64,000 nt of DNA, taken from the NCBI GenBank assembly GCA_030015575.1, contig CM057337.1, positions 295,764,044 to 295,828,043 of the forward strand, read 5' to 3'. The notes beneath the pieces are model-generated. The model saw only the letters and a program-made list of their open reading frames with translations. It did no database searches and was not told the origin of the DNA. The position numbers and the translations under genes were made by a program. Origin of the DNA: Agapanthus africanus (lineage: Eukaryota; Streptophyta; Magnoliopsida; Asparagales; Amaryllidaceae). How positions within the stretch are numbered: position 1 is the first letter of the stretch; each line of letters starts with the position of its first letter. Of the stretch, positions 44,336 to 56,136 are shown in pieces.

Positions 44336-47218
44336 CTAGCTCGGTCCAGCTCCACCTCTGAATAACGATAGAATAACGCGCGCCTGCTCCACGGTCAATA
44401 AACTCTGCAATTCGTCGCGAGCGGGAGTCTGAGCGGCATGTGGAGCTGGCGATGCGGTCTGCGCAGCCGCCGTCGAGGTAGTCGCTTGCGGATCCGCGGC
44501 TGCGGGAGTCTGAGTGGGCGGTGGTGCTACAGGAGCTGTCTGCGGAACCGCAGCCGATGTAGTGGCTTGCGGAGCCGCAGCCGAAGGAGATGCATGTGGA
44601 GGCTCGGCCGATCTACCCTGTCGCATCTGGACATAACGTGTGTAAGAAGCGTGTAAGAACTGTGTATTATGCGAATTCGTATCATTATTAAGTTATTTCG
44701 AAACCCTGTTTGGATATGTAGTTTGGAAAAGCGTTGTTTATTTTAATTACATATGTATGTATGATTAATCAAACTTAAGTCTAAAACCAAATAAGCTCAA
44801 GCTACGTACTAATTATGGATATGTTGATATGTATATAATATGAAATGATATTTTACTATAAAGTAGTATACATACCAGCATCTCCTTCAACTCCTGAACG
44901 GTGGCCCTCAAGCTATCCAGTTCCTGATGGACATGCCGGTCACTGGAGACGGAGGAAGTAACCGCCGGGGTGGAGTCCAACCTCATATGGGCCCTGCTAG
45001 GGCCCAATCCCCGGCCTCTCTCCCTACCTCCGTGGTGTCCTCCGTGTGCGGCATCCAGAACTGGGGTCAGCAGCCTCGGATCGTTCTGTCCGGTTAAATC
45101 GATCCCCGAGGCCTAGGCCTGCTCAACCACCCGCTCCTACACCCACATTAAGCAGTAAAGTATAAGTATAAAATTTAAACTTGAACCTTCCAAAACTAAA
45201 ATTTCAAATTTGGGTGGAAAAAATATTAACACTTACGCAGTACTCCTGGGTAGCGACGTCGGGATATCGAAGCTCGCCCGTGGCGGGATCTGTCGAGGTG
45301 CCGTGGACGGCAAGATATGCGGACAGCACGCTCGGTGTACCACCTGACGCCACGGTCCGAGATGTCTACAGTATTAGAAAGTAACTCTTAATATTAGAAA
45401 TATTAGAGAATAACTCTTAATATTGCAGAATATTAGAGAATAACTCTTAATTTACCGATAACTCCATGGCTCGAGTAATGTTCCTCGAGCCACCTGTGTA
45501 AGTGGGGCGACCCCTCTTCGCCGACTTCCTATTCTCCGTATTCTGAGCGGCCTGTTTCTGCACAACGCATTAACATTTAGTTTTCTAATTAAGAAACACA
45601 AAGAAATAAATTATATGATAAATAATGAATTAAATTTAAAATACATACCTGTTTGCGTTGGGAGTCGAAATAAGCGCACAATAGAGGCCATGTCTCTACG
45701 TCGACTCTCGCAAACGCCGGAGTAGATAGGAGGGCCGCTCTCTCTGCCTCGGGGGTCGCCATCCACAGGGAGTAGCAGTCGGCCTTCAGCTCATTCCTGT
45801 TCTATCGGACCTTGTCCTGCATATTCATCATCAGGCCATTGTACAGAGCATGAAGGTCGAGCACCCTCCCCGGGTGATCAGGGTCGGCTACAGGCTGAAA
45901 ATCGTAATCCAACTGAAAATACAAAAAAAAAACATTGTTATTAGATTGCAAGTGTTAATAATAAATATATTGGATAGATCAAATGAAAATATATATTAAT
46001 ACATACCCGAGCCTGATCAAAGAAGAGGGCGAATGAGCGCTGGTACTGCTCGCCCCACTCAACGTGAAGTGGATAGTTCTTGACGATCCGGCTCTCGTCC
46101 CCCAAATACCGGGCGAATCTCTCGGCATGAGGACAGGTATAGCGATAGTCAAGGGTAAAAAATAGGGGGAATGCTGCCTCCCCCCTAGCTCTATCAGGCC
46201 TCAGCCTATGGGACTGATTCGGGTCTCGAGTCACCCTCTGGGGATGGAGAGGCCCTGCGTCTGCACGAAATATCAATACAATCAATAATAAGACAAAGTT
46301 GTATTAAGAAATCAAGGTTAAACATAAATTCAAGTGTGATATATACCTCCGGTGACTAGCGCACGAGCCTGGGCCCGAGCAGCAGCACGAGCGGGACGAT
46401 AGTTCCTCCGGTGGGGAACAACCGGGGTTCCGGACCCGGACGCATCCCCTCCAACTATAAAATAAAGATCGACGCTAAATTTCCATGAAGTTCATATTTA
46501 TTCTATAGAGCATATGTAAAATGAATAAATATTTTAAATTTATTCATACTAACCTGCAGACGATGCGGAGGGTATGGAAGCGGCAGGAGTGGCCCCTGTG
46601 GAAGGTGTGGACGCACCACCTATAATTAGACAATTAAAAATAGATTGTATAAGTAATTGCAAAAAGAATGTGTAGATCAATAATATAACGTTCTAAATCA
46701 ATATGCATGCACTATAGGATATATAAACATACCCGCCGGTGCGGTGGTGTCACCACCTACAGCTAGACAATAATAAAAATTGCTAAGTAAGAGCAAAAGG
46801 AATGTGTGTATTTATGATATAGAATTCTAAATCAATATACATACACTATATGATATATAAACATACCTGGAGGAGCGGGGGTGGCCTCTGTCCCAGATGT
46901 GGACGCATCACCAACAATTAGACAATCAAACATTGACAATATAAGTAATTTTGACATAAACATGCATGAATATCTGTAATATTACATTCAAAATGGATAT
47001 GCATGCAGTATACCTGGAGGTGTGGCCAAATCAACACGGAAGGAGGCATCCGAAGGGGTCTCCGATTTGGGTGCAAGATCGGCCCTCTGAAGCTCCCTAC
47101 GGAGCTCTCCGGGCGGCAGAACCGCTCTGCCTCTGCCTCTGCCGCGGCTGGAGCTCCTGCCGCCCCTCGCTGCTCCCGTCATCGTCATCAAATCTAGATA
47201 TACGGTTCGTGGACGCAT
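44336..47218 (-). pseudogene. TNPA-like gene of CACTA-2 (plant transposase, Ptta/En/Spm type), about 11 exons
   Basis: Read on the minus strand with GT-AG borders: exons about 47014-47218 (MTMTGAARGG then GRGRGR), 46867-46909, 46737-46757, 46558-46613, 46343-46457 (VVPHRRNYRPARAAARAQAR), 46003-46262 (FFTLDYRYTCPHAERFARYL), 45655-45912 (ATPEAERAALLSTPAF), 45460-45558 (KSAKRGRPTYTGGSRNITRA), 45240-45365 (GELRYPDVATQEYC), 44878-45135 (coiled-coil ELDSLRATVQELKEML) and 44336-44629 (Ala/Pro/Thr-rich, ending GGAGPS). The basic start, the TGGSRN..RA block and the C-terminal coiled coil fit the second gene of plant CACTA elements, the family of DNA-binding TNPA-like proteins. In-frame TAG codons at 45802-45804 and 45113-45115 break it. 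Exon borders are approximate. Confidence 0.65.
46614..47010 (-). repeat. Three tandem exon-intron units in the TNPA-like gene
   Basis: Units of about 120 bp at 46614-46735, 46750-46866 and 46908-47010. Each has a TAGACAAT..AAAAAT..ATTG.TAAGTAA intron with AATCAATAT(A/G)CAT and TATATAAACATACC, and a small Gly/Ala/Pro exon. CACTA-1 keeps two of them (4804-5029). Confidence 0.75.
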
Positions 47219-47241
47219 TAGACAATCGTTACAAGTATTGA

Positions 47242-47957
47242 CTATATATGATCTAGAGCGTAAAATGTGAAGTAATAATATAACATTACTGATAACCTTT
47301 TTCGTTTCGTGGGCGCATCATACATATCTACTTGGATTTCATCGTCGATGTCATTTCTAACCCACGTAACTTCATGATCGGTCGAAGACAACCCGTCCTT
47401 CGAAACAGACGGTCGGAGCACTTTAAGCCTTCTCCTTTCTTCGTCCTCATCGCTGTCCTCGTATTCTGGGACATCATAGACATCTCTAGGTTTCCATCGG
47501 CATACAACACTCCACCCCGGATGCTTCAAACACTGTGAGTAGTATACTTGGAACGCTTGGTTCGGAAAGATAAACGGATCGTCCTGGCCGTAAAATCGAA
47601 GTGTGTTCACACTGGTCAATCCATATTCATCTTTCCAAGTCCCAAGACTGCTTCTCCACCTGTTCGTATCGGTTCGCGGATCGTACCAAGTACACTGGAA
47701 TATATAAAAGGGTTCTGATCGTCCGGGATAGTGGATGCCGAGTATACAATTGAAGTACCCATAGTAAATCACACCGTCCGATCCTACCGTCGCAATCCCA
47801 CTATTCTGAGTGGTTCTAGATATTTCTATGTCCTTAACTTCGAATTTGTATACAAGGACACCAAATCCTTTGTAATATGCAACCTCCATACTAGGAAATT
47901 GAGCTAAACATCTTGAATCACTCTCAAATGATGCAGACAAGTTCGGATCGTGGATCT
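47242..47957 (-). pseudogene. DUF4216 segment of CACTA-2 transposase gene
   Basis: Open on the minus strand. It starts in an exon before 47940 and reads YYKGFGVLVYKFEVKDIEIS, TTQNSGIATVG, GVIYYGYFNCI, FQCTWYDPRTD and NQAFQVYYSQCLKHPGWSVV, then an acidic tail EYEDSDEDEERRR. It ends near KRKR at an AAAAAG|GTTATC possible donor (about 47300). QNSG, YYG and F.C.W are hallmarks of the DUF4216 domain found downstream of TNP2 and DUF4218 in plant CACTA transposase genes. The domain's role is unknown. It belongs to the same gene as 48340-50878, which is disrupted upstream. Confidence 0.8.
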
Positions 47958-48339
47958 AACAAAACAAATTTTACGACAAAATACATAACGATACAAGTTT
48001 AGATTAAAACTGATAGCAATAAAATGTTATTCGAATAACTTCCATGATCTGTGACCCAATCACAAAAATTATCCTGATGGTATTTTTCCAAACGTTCTTC
48101 GTTTCAATCAGGATGCCCCTCACGTACCTCGTTAAAATGAGTTCTGTTTTCGACAAGTAATTGTGACATTAATATTATGTCATTTCATACACACACAAAC
48201 ACAGATATAACAATTAATCCAAAAGAACTTACTCTCTAATTTGTTCAAGATATGCGCAATTAAGCAAGATAAACCGGTATATCTTGTTGATAAACATAGT
48301 GTCTACCCTCTTATACTCGGCTTTACCATATGGCCCGTC

Positions 48340-48494
48340 TTGAATTCCTCATGGTCGGTTAAGCCTTGTCTCAATGTTCTCGTCCAGATAGCGGGAACAA
48401 AATGTGGTTGCTTCATCAAGAAGATAACCTTGCATGACAGAACCCTCTGGTCGATTTTTATTGCGTATAAACTTCTTAAGAGTCTAGAGGTACC
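48340..48494 (-). pseudogene. DUF4218, C-terminal exon, of CACTA-2 transposase gene
   Basis: After an acceptor-like TTCTCATTAG (about 48495) the frame reads TLKKFIRNKNRPEGSV, GYLLDEATTFCSRYLDE and ETRLNRP, ending in a TGA. This is the expected continuation of DUF4218 after YPVER in the preceding exon, with RPEGS and FCSRYL as typical motifs. A longer open frame in the same place (48303-48533) is in the wrong frame. Between here and 47957 no clear coding sequence is seen. Confidence 0.65.
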
Positions 48495-48570
48495 TAATGA
48501 GAATATGTTGAATAAATAAATACGGGCATACATGACAACAATAAATTTATAAATTGCGCAAAACGAAAAA

Positions 48571-49109
48571 TTACACGTACCTCTCGACGGGATACATCCA
48601 TCGATATTGTACTGGTCCGGCTAACTTTGCCTCAGTTGCAAGATGAACCGTCAAGTGTATTATGATATCGAAAATTGACGGTGGGAAAATACGCTCAAAC
48701 TTGCAAAGTATCAACGCAATAGAATTTTCTAGTTTATCCAGCGTCGCAAACTCCAGTGTTTTAGCACACAACTCCCTGAAAAAACAACATAGGTCGTTGA
48801 TTACTAGACCAACCGAGTCGGGGAGAGAAGTCCTAAGGGCTAATGGAAGAAGGTGCTCCACGATAACATGGTTATCATGACTTTTCAGCCCATCGATCTT
48901 GCCCTTCACAATTTTTATTTTCTTACTGAATGATCCTGAGAAACCTGTGGGGACTTTCAAATCATGCAACACCTGCAGGAATCTTTTCTTCTCCGGTTGT
49001 GACATATGATAAGCGGCATTGGGAAGTACAAACTTGCCCGGTTTACCCGCTACCGGTCAAGGGTGCAATTCACTTCTTATTCCCCACTCTTGTAGATCCA
49101 TCCGAGCAT
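48571..49109 (-). pseudogene. DUF4218, N-terminal part, of CACTA-2 transposase gene
   Basis: Open on the minus strand from about 49055 to 48571. It reads FVLPNAAYHMSQPEKKRFLQ, LKVPTGFS, KSHDNHVIVEHLLPLALR, CCFFRELCAKTL, KFERIFPPSIFDIIIHLTVH and QYRWMYPVER, the standard DUF4218 order, then an AGAG|GTACGT donor at about 48580. Upstream, NMNARMDLQEWGIRSELHP links it to the TNP2 domain, but in a different frame from 49110-50501, and a TGA lies at 49057-49059. One frameshift near 49115 and one stop therefore separate the two domains. LQEWGIRSELH corresponds to the usual LQ-MGIR-ELH link. Confidence 0.8.
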
Positions 49110-50501
49110 TCATGTTGTCTTTAGATTCCCGTCTTTATACAGAAGCAAGTTAAGTATGTGCTCTGATACTCCCTTCTTTATATGCATGACGTCCAGACAA
49201 TGACGCACTGAATTTGTAGACCAGTACGGAAGCTCGAAGAAAATGCTTAACTTGTTCCAATATTGTGGTTTGACCTGTTTCGTCGGATCCATCCCAAAGG
49301 TCACGTTATTGTAACCATCCCATTTAGCAGTCACGTCCTCTCCGGATAATGGGGATGGAGCTCCAAGAAGCTCCTGATGACCATTAAAGTGAACCGTGTC
49401 TAACCTATAGGGGTGGTCTGGAGGCAGAAAACGTCGATGGCCGCAATAACAAACCTTCCTGCTAAAATTCAAAAATTTTGATGTTGTGTGTTCATGGCAA
49501 TGAGGACATGCTTTGTGACCATGTACGGACCAACCTGATAGCATTCCATACGCAGGAGAGTCATTAATTGTCCACATTAAAGCCGCACGCAGTATGAAGG
49601 TTGTATTTGTGTTTGAATCATATGTCTCTACACCATCAATGAACAAAGTTTTCAGCTCCTCGATCAGAGGTCGGAGATAGACGTCGATATTGTTCCCCGG
49701 TGAGTTTGGTCCGTCGATAAGAAGAGGCATCATAAAGTATGATTGGTCCATAGCCAACCAAGGCGACAGATTATAAATTATCATTACAACGGGCCATGTA
49801 CTGTGACTTCCAGCCATATAGTTGAATGGGCAGAAGCCATCGGTAGCCAGTCCGAGGCGGACATTGCGAGGATCTCTACTGAATATTGCGTGCCTCCTAT
49901 CGAAATCCTTCCATGCCGGTGAATCTCTTGGATGGCTCATTTTTCCATTTTCTCTTGGAGGAGCACGGTGATGCCAAATCATTGCCTCGGCTGTTTTCTT
50001 GCACCTGAATAGCCTCTGTAGCCTCTGTGTTATGGGAAAATATCGTGCTATCTTCACAGGTATATCAGGCTTCTTATCAGAATCTTTCGGCTTATACCTG
50101 GCCTCTCCGCATGTTGGACACTCTTTCAAATCTGAATTCTCTTTCCGGTACAACACGCAATTTTTAGGACATGCTTGAATCTTCTCGCACTTTAGACCCA
50201 AATCAGACATCATTTTCTGGGCTTCGTACCAGCTTTCGGGCACATTATTTCCCGGAGGCATAGAATCTTTCAAGAACGAAAGAAGCATTGTGAATGACTT
50301 GTTGCTCCATCCATTTAGGCACTTAATCTGGAAAAGTTGGACGAACCATGAGAGGGTGGAATACTTCGCATTCTCATAAATTGGTTTCCTAGCATCATTC
50401 ATGAAATTTTCATATTTATCCGCACGCGGTCCTTGACCGGAAGGAATGTCATCTTCGGTACGAATAGATTCATCTAGGGCAGCCTCTACCATATCCTCCA
50501 T
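49110..50501 (-). pseudogene. TNP2-type CACTA transposase core (Transposase_21) of CACTA-2
   Basis: 463 open codons, continuing upstream without stop to about 50650 through an acidic EEEGEHDNAAGEEEEF region. Landmarks counted from the ATG at 50499-50501: a helical region with CLNGWSNKSFTMLLSFL (61-77), CPKNCVLYRK and CPTCGEARY (111-136), RYFPITQRLQRLF (153-165), LATDGFCPFN (218-227), the NLSPW(L) and IDVYLRPLIEELK segments (244-284), CPHCHE (332-337), and LDVMHIKKGVSEHILN (436-451). These are the hallmarks of the En/Spm-type TNP2 transposase family, which cuts and joins the element ends; catalytic residues cannot be assigned with certainty by eye. The frame shifts at 49110 before the DUF4218 link, so it is a damaged gene. 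Confidence 0.9.
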
Positions 50502-50639
50502 TTCTTCTGATGGAAATAAATTTCCGTCTCCTGCCGTATTACCGAATTCTTCTTCTCCTGCCGCATTATCGTGTTCTCCTTCTTCTTCTACCGCAGTACT
50601 GCATTCTTCTCCTTCCCCGTGATATTTCCAACTTGAATA

Positions 50640-50878
50640 AAGTCTAGTAAACCCAAGTTTTACAATATGAAGCTCTGCCAGTACTTATTGCCACATCTAT
50701 CGCACGGACAGATAATCTTCTCTATTATGATCTTATTATGTGCGCGTGCAAATTCAAAGAAAGCAGCAACTCCTGCGACAAACTTAGGTTGCATACGTTG
50801 TTTCCAATCCACATACATCCAGTCCTTAACTCTGACGTACTTATGGGCCTTGTTAGACTGAATAACATATAAATTGTA
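50640..50878 (-). pseudogene. N-terminal transposase-associated domain of CACTA-2
   Basis: Minus-strand reading HKYVRVKDWMYVDWKQ, KFVAGVAAFFEFARAHNK and IICPCDRCGNKYWQ, then a frame change near 50670 after which HIVKLGFTRLYSSWKYHGE leads into the acidic region. DWMY..W, F..GV..F.EFA and CPC..C are the signature of the zinc-containing domain in front of plant TNP2 transposases. The true start codon is unclear: the frame is open upstream past YVIQSNK. One frameshift separates it from the core. Confidence 0.75.
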
Positions 50879-50986
50879 GGTTATGCTGACTATATTGAGA
50901 AATATAAGAACGGGATAGTTACTGACAAAGGAGAAAATCCGTGTATATGCTTTGTGTGTGCGTTTGTCGTGGAAAAGAATAAATTA

Positions 50987-52338
50987 TCGCACGTTATGTT
51001 AACCGATAGACGGGGACAAAGTGGCACTTTTAGTTTCATATATGAGTATCGATGGGAATATGAAGGTTTCATATTATCATATATTGGTTTTAACCTGAAC
51101 ATCTCGAATCGCTCTCTAATTATGCGTTTGTATGTGTGTGTTCCGGCTGTCGGGGGTAGGCTTCTATCCCATTAAGAATGTATAGAGTGAACGCCCATCA
51201 CTTATGCTTTCAACCGTTTCGAGTAAATTTCGGCAGCACCTCCCCGCTGTTCTCCGAGTACACTGTAATAGAATAGATAATCATTTCAAAGCTGTGAAAC
51301 AACGTTGAAATGAACATCTAATCTATCTTTGTACACAGAGAACCAGCGGAAAGGTACCGACGAAATATCTCGAAACGGATGAAAACACAAGTGAATGAAG
51401 GCGTTTGCTTTATACATTCTTAACTTGTCCACACGGGACAAATCTATTGGTTACCATACGATTGAATTTTCTCGTCGCGTAGACTATACGACGGTTGTTA
51501 GTATCGAGCTATACTGTCCGATATTTAACAACCTTCGTATAGTTCTAGGTCACGACGAGCATCGCACGTATGTTAACCGATAGACGGGGACTAAGTGGCG
51601 CTTTTAGTTTCATATACGAGTATCGATGGGAATATGAAGGTTTTATATTATCATCGAGTATCATATATTGGTTTTAACCCGAACATCTCGAATCGCTCTC
51701 TAATTATGCGTTTGTTGTGTATTCTTGTTGTATGTGTGTGTTCTGGCTGTCGGGGGTAGGCTTCTATCCCATTAAGAATGTATAGAGCGAACGCCCATCA
51801 CTTGTGCTTTCAACCGTTTCGAGTAAATTTCGGCAGTACCTCCCCGCTGTTCTCCGAGTACACTTTAATAGAATAGATAATCATTTCAAAGCTGTGAAAC
51901 AACGTTGAAATGAACATCTAATCTATCTTTGTACACGGAGAACCAGCGGAAAGGTACCGACGAAATATCTCGAAACGGATGAAAACACAAGTGAATGAAG
52001 GCGTTTGCTTTATACATTCTTAACTTGTCCACACGGGACAAATCTATGGGTTACCATACGATTGAATTTTCTCGTCGCGTAGACTATACGATGGTTGTTA
52101 GTATCGAGCTATACTGTCCGATATTTAACAACCTTCGTATAGTTCTAGGTCACGACGAGCATCGCACGTATGTTAACCGATAGACGGAGACTAAGTGGTA
52201 CTTTTAGTTTCATATATGAGTATCGATGGGAATATGAAGGTTTCATATTATCATCGAGTATCATATATTGGTTTTAACCTGAATATCTCGAGTCGCTCTC
52301 TAATTATGCGTTTGTTGTGCATTCGTGTTGTATGTGTA
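50987..52338. repeat. 600-bp tandem repeat, about 2.3 copies
   Basis: Units start with ATCGCACGT(T)ATGTTAACCG at about 50987, 51561 and 52161. Units 1 and 2 are nearly identical; the third stops after about 178 bp. Each full unit holds an internal inverted pair, CCGCTGTTCTCCGAGTACAC with GTACAC.GAGAACCAGCGG. Identical 62-codon open frames at 51395-51583 and 51995-52183 are repeat copies, not called as genes. Confidence 0.9.
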
Positions 52339-53397
52339 ACATGATTTTAAACCATTGAGATCAAGATTGATAGAACTGATCATCCTACATTGCAATAGCA
52401 TTCATCAACCAAAAACTATTATTGCAATGGTATTCATCTATAACAATCAACAATTAAAACTACAAATGTAGGATACTGATATCATAAAGCGTTATACGCA
52501 ACATTGATAGAACTGATAAATAAAAAAACGAAACACAAACCGTATCAAGATTTAACAACTTTGATTATGTCATATACGCGGGCCGATATTTTCATATTAG
52601 CCAATAGGCAAAAATAGATTGCGGTCTGGATATGGCATATTGGAAGATGTTACCTATATGCATACATACATGTTGTCTCCCCATTTTTTCACAAATCAAA
52701 TCAACTACATACATCAAACTAGTCCATGCCACCAATCGGAAACTCCACTATGTCTTTGAATTATTATTTTTCCAAATAGCATTGAGCTCCTATTGACATT
52801 GTCCCATCCAGCAAATTTGTTGTGCTTGCCTCGACCTTCATCTAGCTTTCACATGACATACACATTATATGAGTAATATAGTTATAAATTATGGTATTTT
52901 GTTGTCATCAATCCACCTAACCCTAACCCTAACCCCAAGTTGCTCTCTGAAAGCACATAGAACCATCCCCCCTAGTCAAGCATAGCTTTTTCTGTGCAAT
53001 TGTTCTCATTCTTAATTTCTCACATTCATTACTCTCTCATTTTCTTGTCAACAAATTTGTTGTGCAATTGTTCTCATTCTTAATTTCTCACATTCATTAC
53101 TCTTTCATTTTCTTGTTTTTTTCCAACTCCCCACCACTTAACCCGAACCCAGCCCCAGCCCCAGCCCCAAGCTAACCCTAACCCCAGCGCGGCCAGCTAA
53201 ACCCCAACACCAACCCTAAGGCAAATCCTAACCCCAGCCCCACCCCAGCAGCAGTCGAACCCCAACCCTAACCCTACCCCGACCCCGACCGCGACCGCGA
53301 CCCCTGCCCAACCCCAACTCGTGTGCGCAACCCCAGACCCAGCCATGAACCCTAAGCCCAAAATAATCCAAAAATTCTTTAATTTACCTCGAGATTT
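52339..53397 (-). other. Probable first intron of CACTA-2 with telomere-like repeats
   Basis: Non-coding. A/T-rich to about 52910, then CCCTAACCCTAACCCC at 52918-52937, a duplicated TGTGCAATTGTTCTCATTCT segment (52994 and 53062), and degenerate CCCCAGCC/CCCTAACC units at 53140-53340. It ends at the donor of the 5' exon (53398-53403). Nothing else recognisable. Confidence 0.6.
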
Positions 53398-53403
53398 ACT
53401 CAC

Positions 53404-53640
53404 CTGAACGGCTGCTGCTGGGGCTGGGGTGACGACCTGAACGGCGGTGGCGACGACCTGAACCGCGGTGGCGACGAGAACTGCGGTGGCGACGAAACCT
53501 GCGGTGGCGACGAGGAGAACGACGGTGGCGACGACGGCGTGGCGATTTGGGGAATTTTTTCGCGCGCGATCGAGAGAGAGAGAGAAAGTGAGCGTAGGCG
53601 ATCGATCTGGGGATTTGTTAAATCGATATTTACTTGCCCG
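53404..53640 (-). promoter_or_regulatory. CACTA-2 promoter-proximal 5' exon
   Basis: GC-rich, with five GGTGGCGACGA-type units (53445-53540) and a (GA)n run at 53571-53587. On the minus strand it ends CGTTCAG|GTGAGT, a strong splice donor. Matches CACTA-1 10949-11165 in position, composition and donor. It can be read as a Pro/Ser-rich open frame (53400-53693), but the repeat nature argues for an untranslated exon. Confidence 0.5.
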
Positions 53641-53835
53641 TACGGATATACCTGTAGGTCCTTTGTTTGCGGCTCCGTAGGGGCAAACACCAAATTAAGA
53701 ATTAATATTTTTATTCTTGGACGTCTGTGCCCGTAGGGGCAACCTTTTAGCCCTACGGATTAATCCGTAGGGCCAGGTTAAATCTGCCCCTACGGATTCC
53801 AATATCCGTAGTGGGAACCCCCCATTTTACTAGTG
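53640..53835 (-). repeat. Right subterminal repeats and terminal inverted repeat of CACTA-2
   Basis: CCCTACGGATTAATCCGTAG palindromic block at about 53751-53771, further CCCCTACGGATT/ATCCGTAG pairs, and the terminus at 53835. Very similar to CACTA-1 11180-11385, which shows the two elements are one family. Confidence 0.9.
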
Positions 53836-56125
53836 TGAGGAAGTCACATGGGTTGTTTGCCGGATGGAAAATATTTGGTTCTGAATATCCGTTGTTGTGC
53901 ACCAATTTCAAATTGATATATCTGTACGTCTATTTTCATAGAATGAGATATACCTTTTTGAAATTATGTCTACGACATTTACCTATATCAGTGGATGGTT
54001 AGGTAAGGAGCATTAAAGAGCGGTGTAATTCTTCTTAACCATAGGTACAGTTTTCGACCTGCAACACACAGGGAGTGAGTTATTAGACTCAAAGGACTTG
54101 TACAGAGTATTGTATGTTGTCCAGCGTCCATCAGGACAAAGGGGTTGGTCCTCGTACTATATTCGGTTTACTTATGACTTCTCTAGTTTTTAGACAGGTG
54201 TTTCGTACAAACACAGGGTCCGAATTTTGAGAAGTTATAGGTATATGAATAAAGTAGAGAACCAGGTGTTGCAAGCATCGGTATTCTTCAAGGTGATCGA
54301 AGATGTAGATACTTGTGTATGGTATTCAGTTGATAGTAATGATTAAGAGAACTTGCTTCTCTTTCAGGTTACTCATAATTGAAAGCATTCCTAAGCTGAG
54401 TAACGCTGATCGGCCTCCTTCCATTTAGTTAACATGCACTGGAGATAGCTGCATGATTTGAATCTGGTTCAATTAAATCAGTGCCTCTGGTTCTATATTG
54501 GATATAGAACAGTTCATATCTTAACGATGATAAGGTACGGGGAGTTGTCCGGATTATGCTTAAAACCAGACTCTTGATAACTCAAGGCACGTTTCTGTAA
54601 TGGCTGTTTGTGGGTTGGCCCAGGCTATGACGAGGGTTGACTTTCTACCATCTGGAAGATCAATAGTGATATTGTTCTAGACTCGCCACAGTTTTATTAA
54701 AAATGGATTTTTTTTTCAGAAAACAGAAGTGGGAGTATGGTAGAACTGGAAGTGATTCCAGAACCACAAACGATTACTAAAGATTTGATAGGAACCAAAA
54801 GATTCAATCTGGTTTGACATTCCATTGGCCACTCCTCAGATACGTTGGGTAACTTCAGGCACCCGAGAGGTACTCCGGTAACCTCAAGGACGGTGACAGG
54901 GAAGTTCTTGTTTACCCACACTTGCCATAGCTGTTGTTCCAGACTGTGAGACCCGGCAGGAGGATGAGTATAGCGTCGTTCTAAACTGGCTTTAGAAGTG
55001 TACGTCTATATGACTCTGCCAGAGGGTTGTCGTGGTCAGTGGGAGCAATGGAAGCATGGTGGACTTGTGGCTTATGTTTATTTATAGACTAAAGCAGATG
55101 TAGCGGAGATAGATCATCTATTTCTGACGTGACAGCCATAGGTTTGACTTCATCAGAATAGGGGATGGATCTGTTGAGAAGGTAGTAGGGTGTGATGTCA
55201 TGGTATTTGGATGACATACACAAAGTAGGAAAAGAAACTCCTATACTACGATCGGTTATACTTTGGTCGTCACACAGTGGTTTCTCCACATGGGACTTGG
55301 ACATTATATGAGACATACTGGTTACTAGATCTATGGTTTTAGATCTAGATTTGGGTGGTTTCCCAATCAGGGTACTCAGACAGCATTCTAAGAGTATTTA
55401 GAATGGACGACTCCTGGCACGGTAGTGTACCTGCAGGTGATGGAGTCACCCTCTCTAAAGGTGTCTTACAGGCTAAAGGGGAGAGGGATGCGCATGATTG
55501 GCAGATCACTTGCTTAGGCAATTCAGTCAATCATGAGATGTCAAGTACCACACCAGATGTTGTTCTTGTACTAGATGCAATAAGTTGACATTGATCCTGT
55601 CTTAGAGAAACAGTCGGAAGCAGTTTTAGAACATAAGTGGATGTTCTAGGGATATGATAACGACAGCCTCACTCGGGAGACAGTTATCATTCCAGGCTTC
55701 CAAGGTGACCTGGACAACAAGGAGGTTGTCAGAGTTATAGTTTTTCCTTCTGACGAGGGGCAGTATTTTGGACAGGTGGTCCAAGGCAATACTGAGGGAG
55801 GCATGGCGCAAGATACTGATTAAGTTCAGTTGACGATACAGTCTAAGAAGTATGGATTTGGAGTTCATTTATGAGCTAGGTCCTATCAGACATCCAGACA
55901 AATTCTAAGACAGGTATTGCTCATTTCGGGAGATGGGTTTCTCCGCGAACTTGAGATATAGAGAGACATAAAAAGAAACATCAAGGCGGATCCACTCACT
56001 GAGGCTATTCTTCGAACGCAATAGTTTCGCAAACAGGTTTTGTGAGACTGACTAGTAGAGGAGTTGGGTGTTCGGTATCACACGGGCTGTGAGTATGCGA
56101 CATCGCAATAATTAGCCTTGAGTGC
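53836..56125 (+). pseudogene. Decayed pol of copia-1
   Basis: No long frame. Fragments align in order with copia-2 pol: SMVELEVIPEPQTIT near 54735-54780 (integrase-RT linker), SQSGYSDSILRVFRMDD and LSKG at about 55361-55470 (C-terminal part of the RT region), and DPLTEAILRTQ near 55990-56020 (RNase H end). The spacing between linker and RNase H is about 1.25 kb against about 1.7 kb in copia-2, and no YVDD is found, so the RT core is largely deleted. The piece before 54700 should hold integrase but I cannot recognise it. Confidence 0.7.
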
Positions 56126-56136
56126 AAGTGGGAGAT
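56126..56136 (+). other. Polypurine tract of copia-1
   Basis: AAGTGGGAGAT immediately before the 3' LTR; same as copia-2. Confidence 0.9.

Larger units (their letters stand above)
43595..53835 (-). mobile_element. CACTA-2: full-length CACTA (En/Spm) transposon
   Basis: Ends are CACTACTACAAATAAGGG at 43595 and, on the minus strand, CACTAGTAAAATGGGG at 53835. The 3-bp target duplication TGA is at 43592-43594 and 53836-53838. The 10.2-kb interior is read right to left: 5' exon (53404-53640), a long first intron with telomere-like repeats, 600-bp tandem repeats, a transposase gene (TNP2, DUF4218, DUF4216; 50878-47242), then a TNPA-like gene (47218-44336). Subterminal CCCCTACGG repeats flank both ends. 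Frameshifts and stops in both genes suggest that it is not autonomous now. Confidence 0.95.

Noticed and set aside
53400..53693. Pro/Ser-rich open frame at the CACTA-2 5' end as a protein-coding first exon
   Set aside because: Built on an 18-21 bp repeat. The corresponding region of CACTA-1 does not keep the reading frame, so an untranslated exon is more likely.
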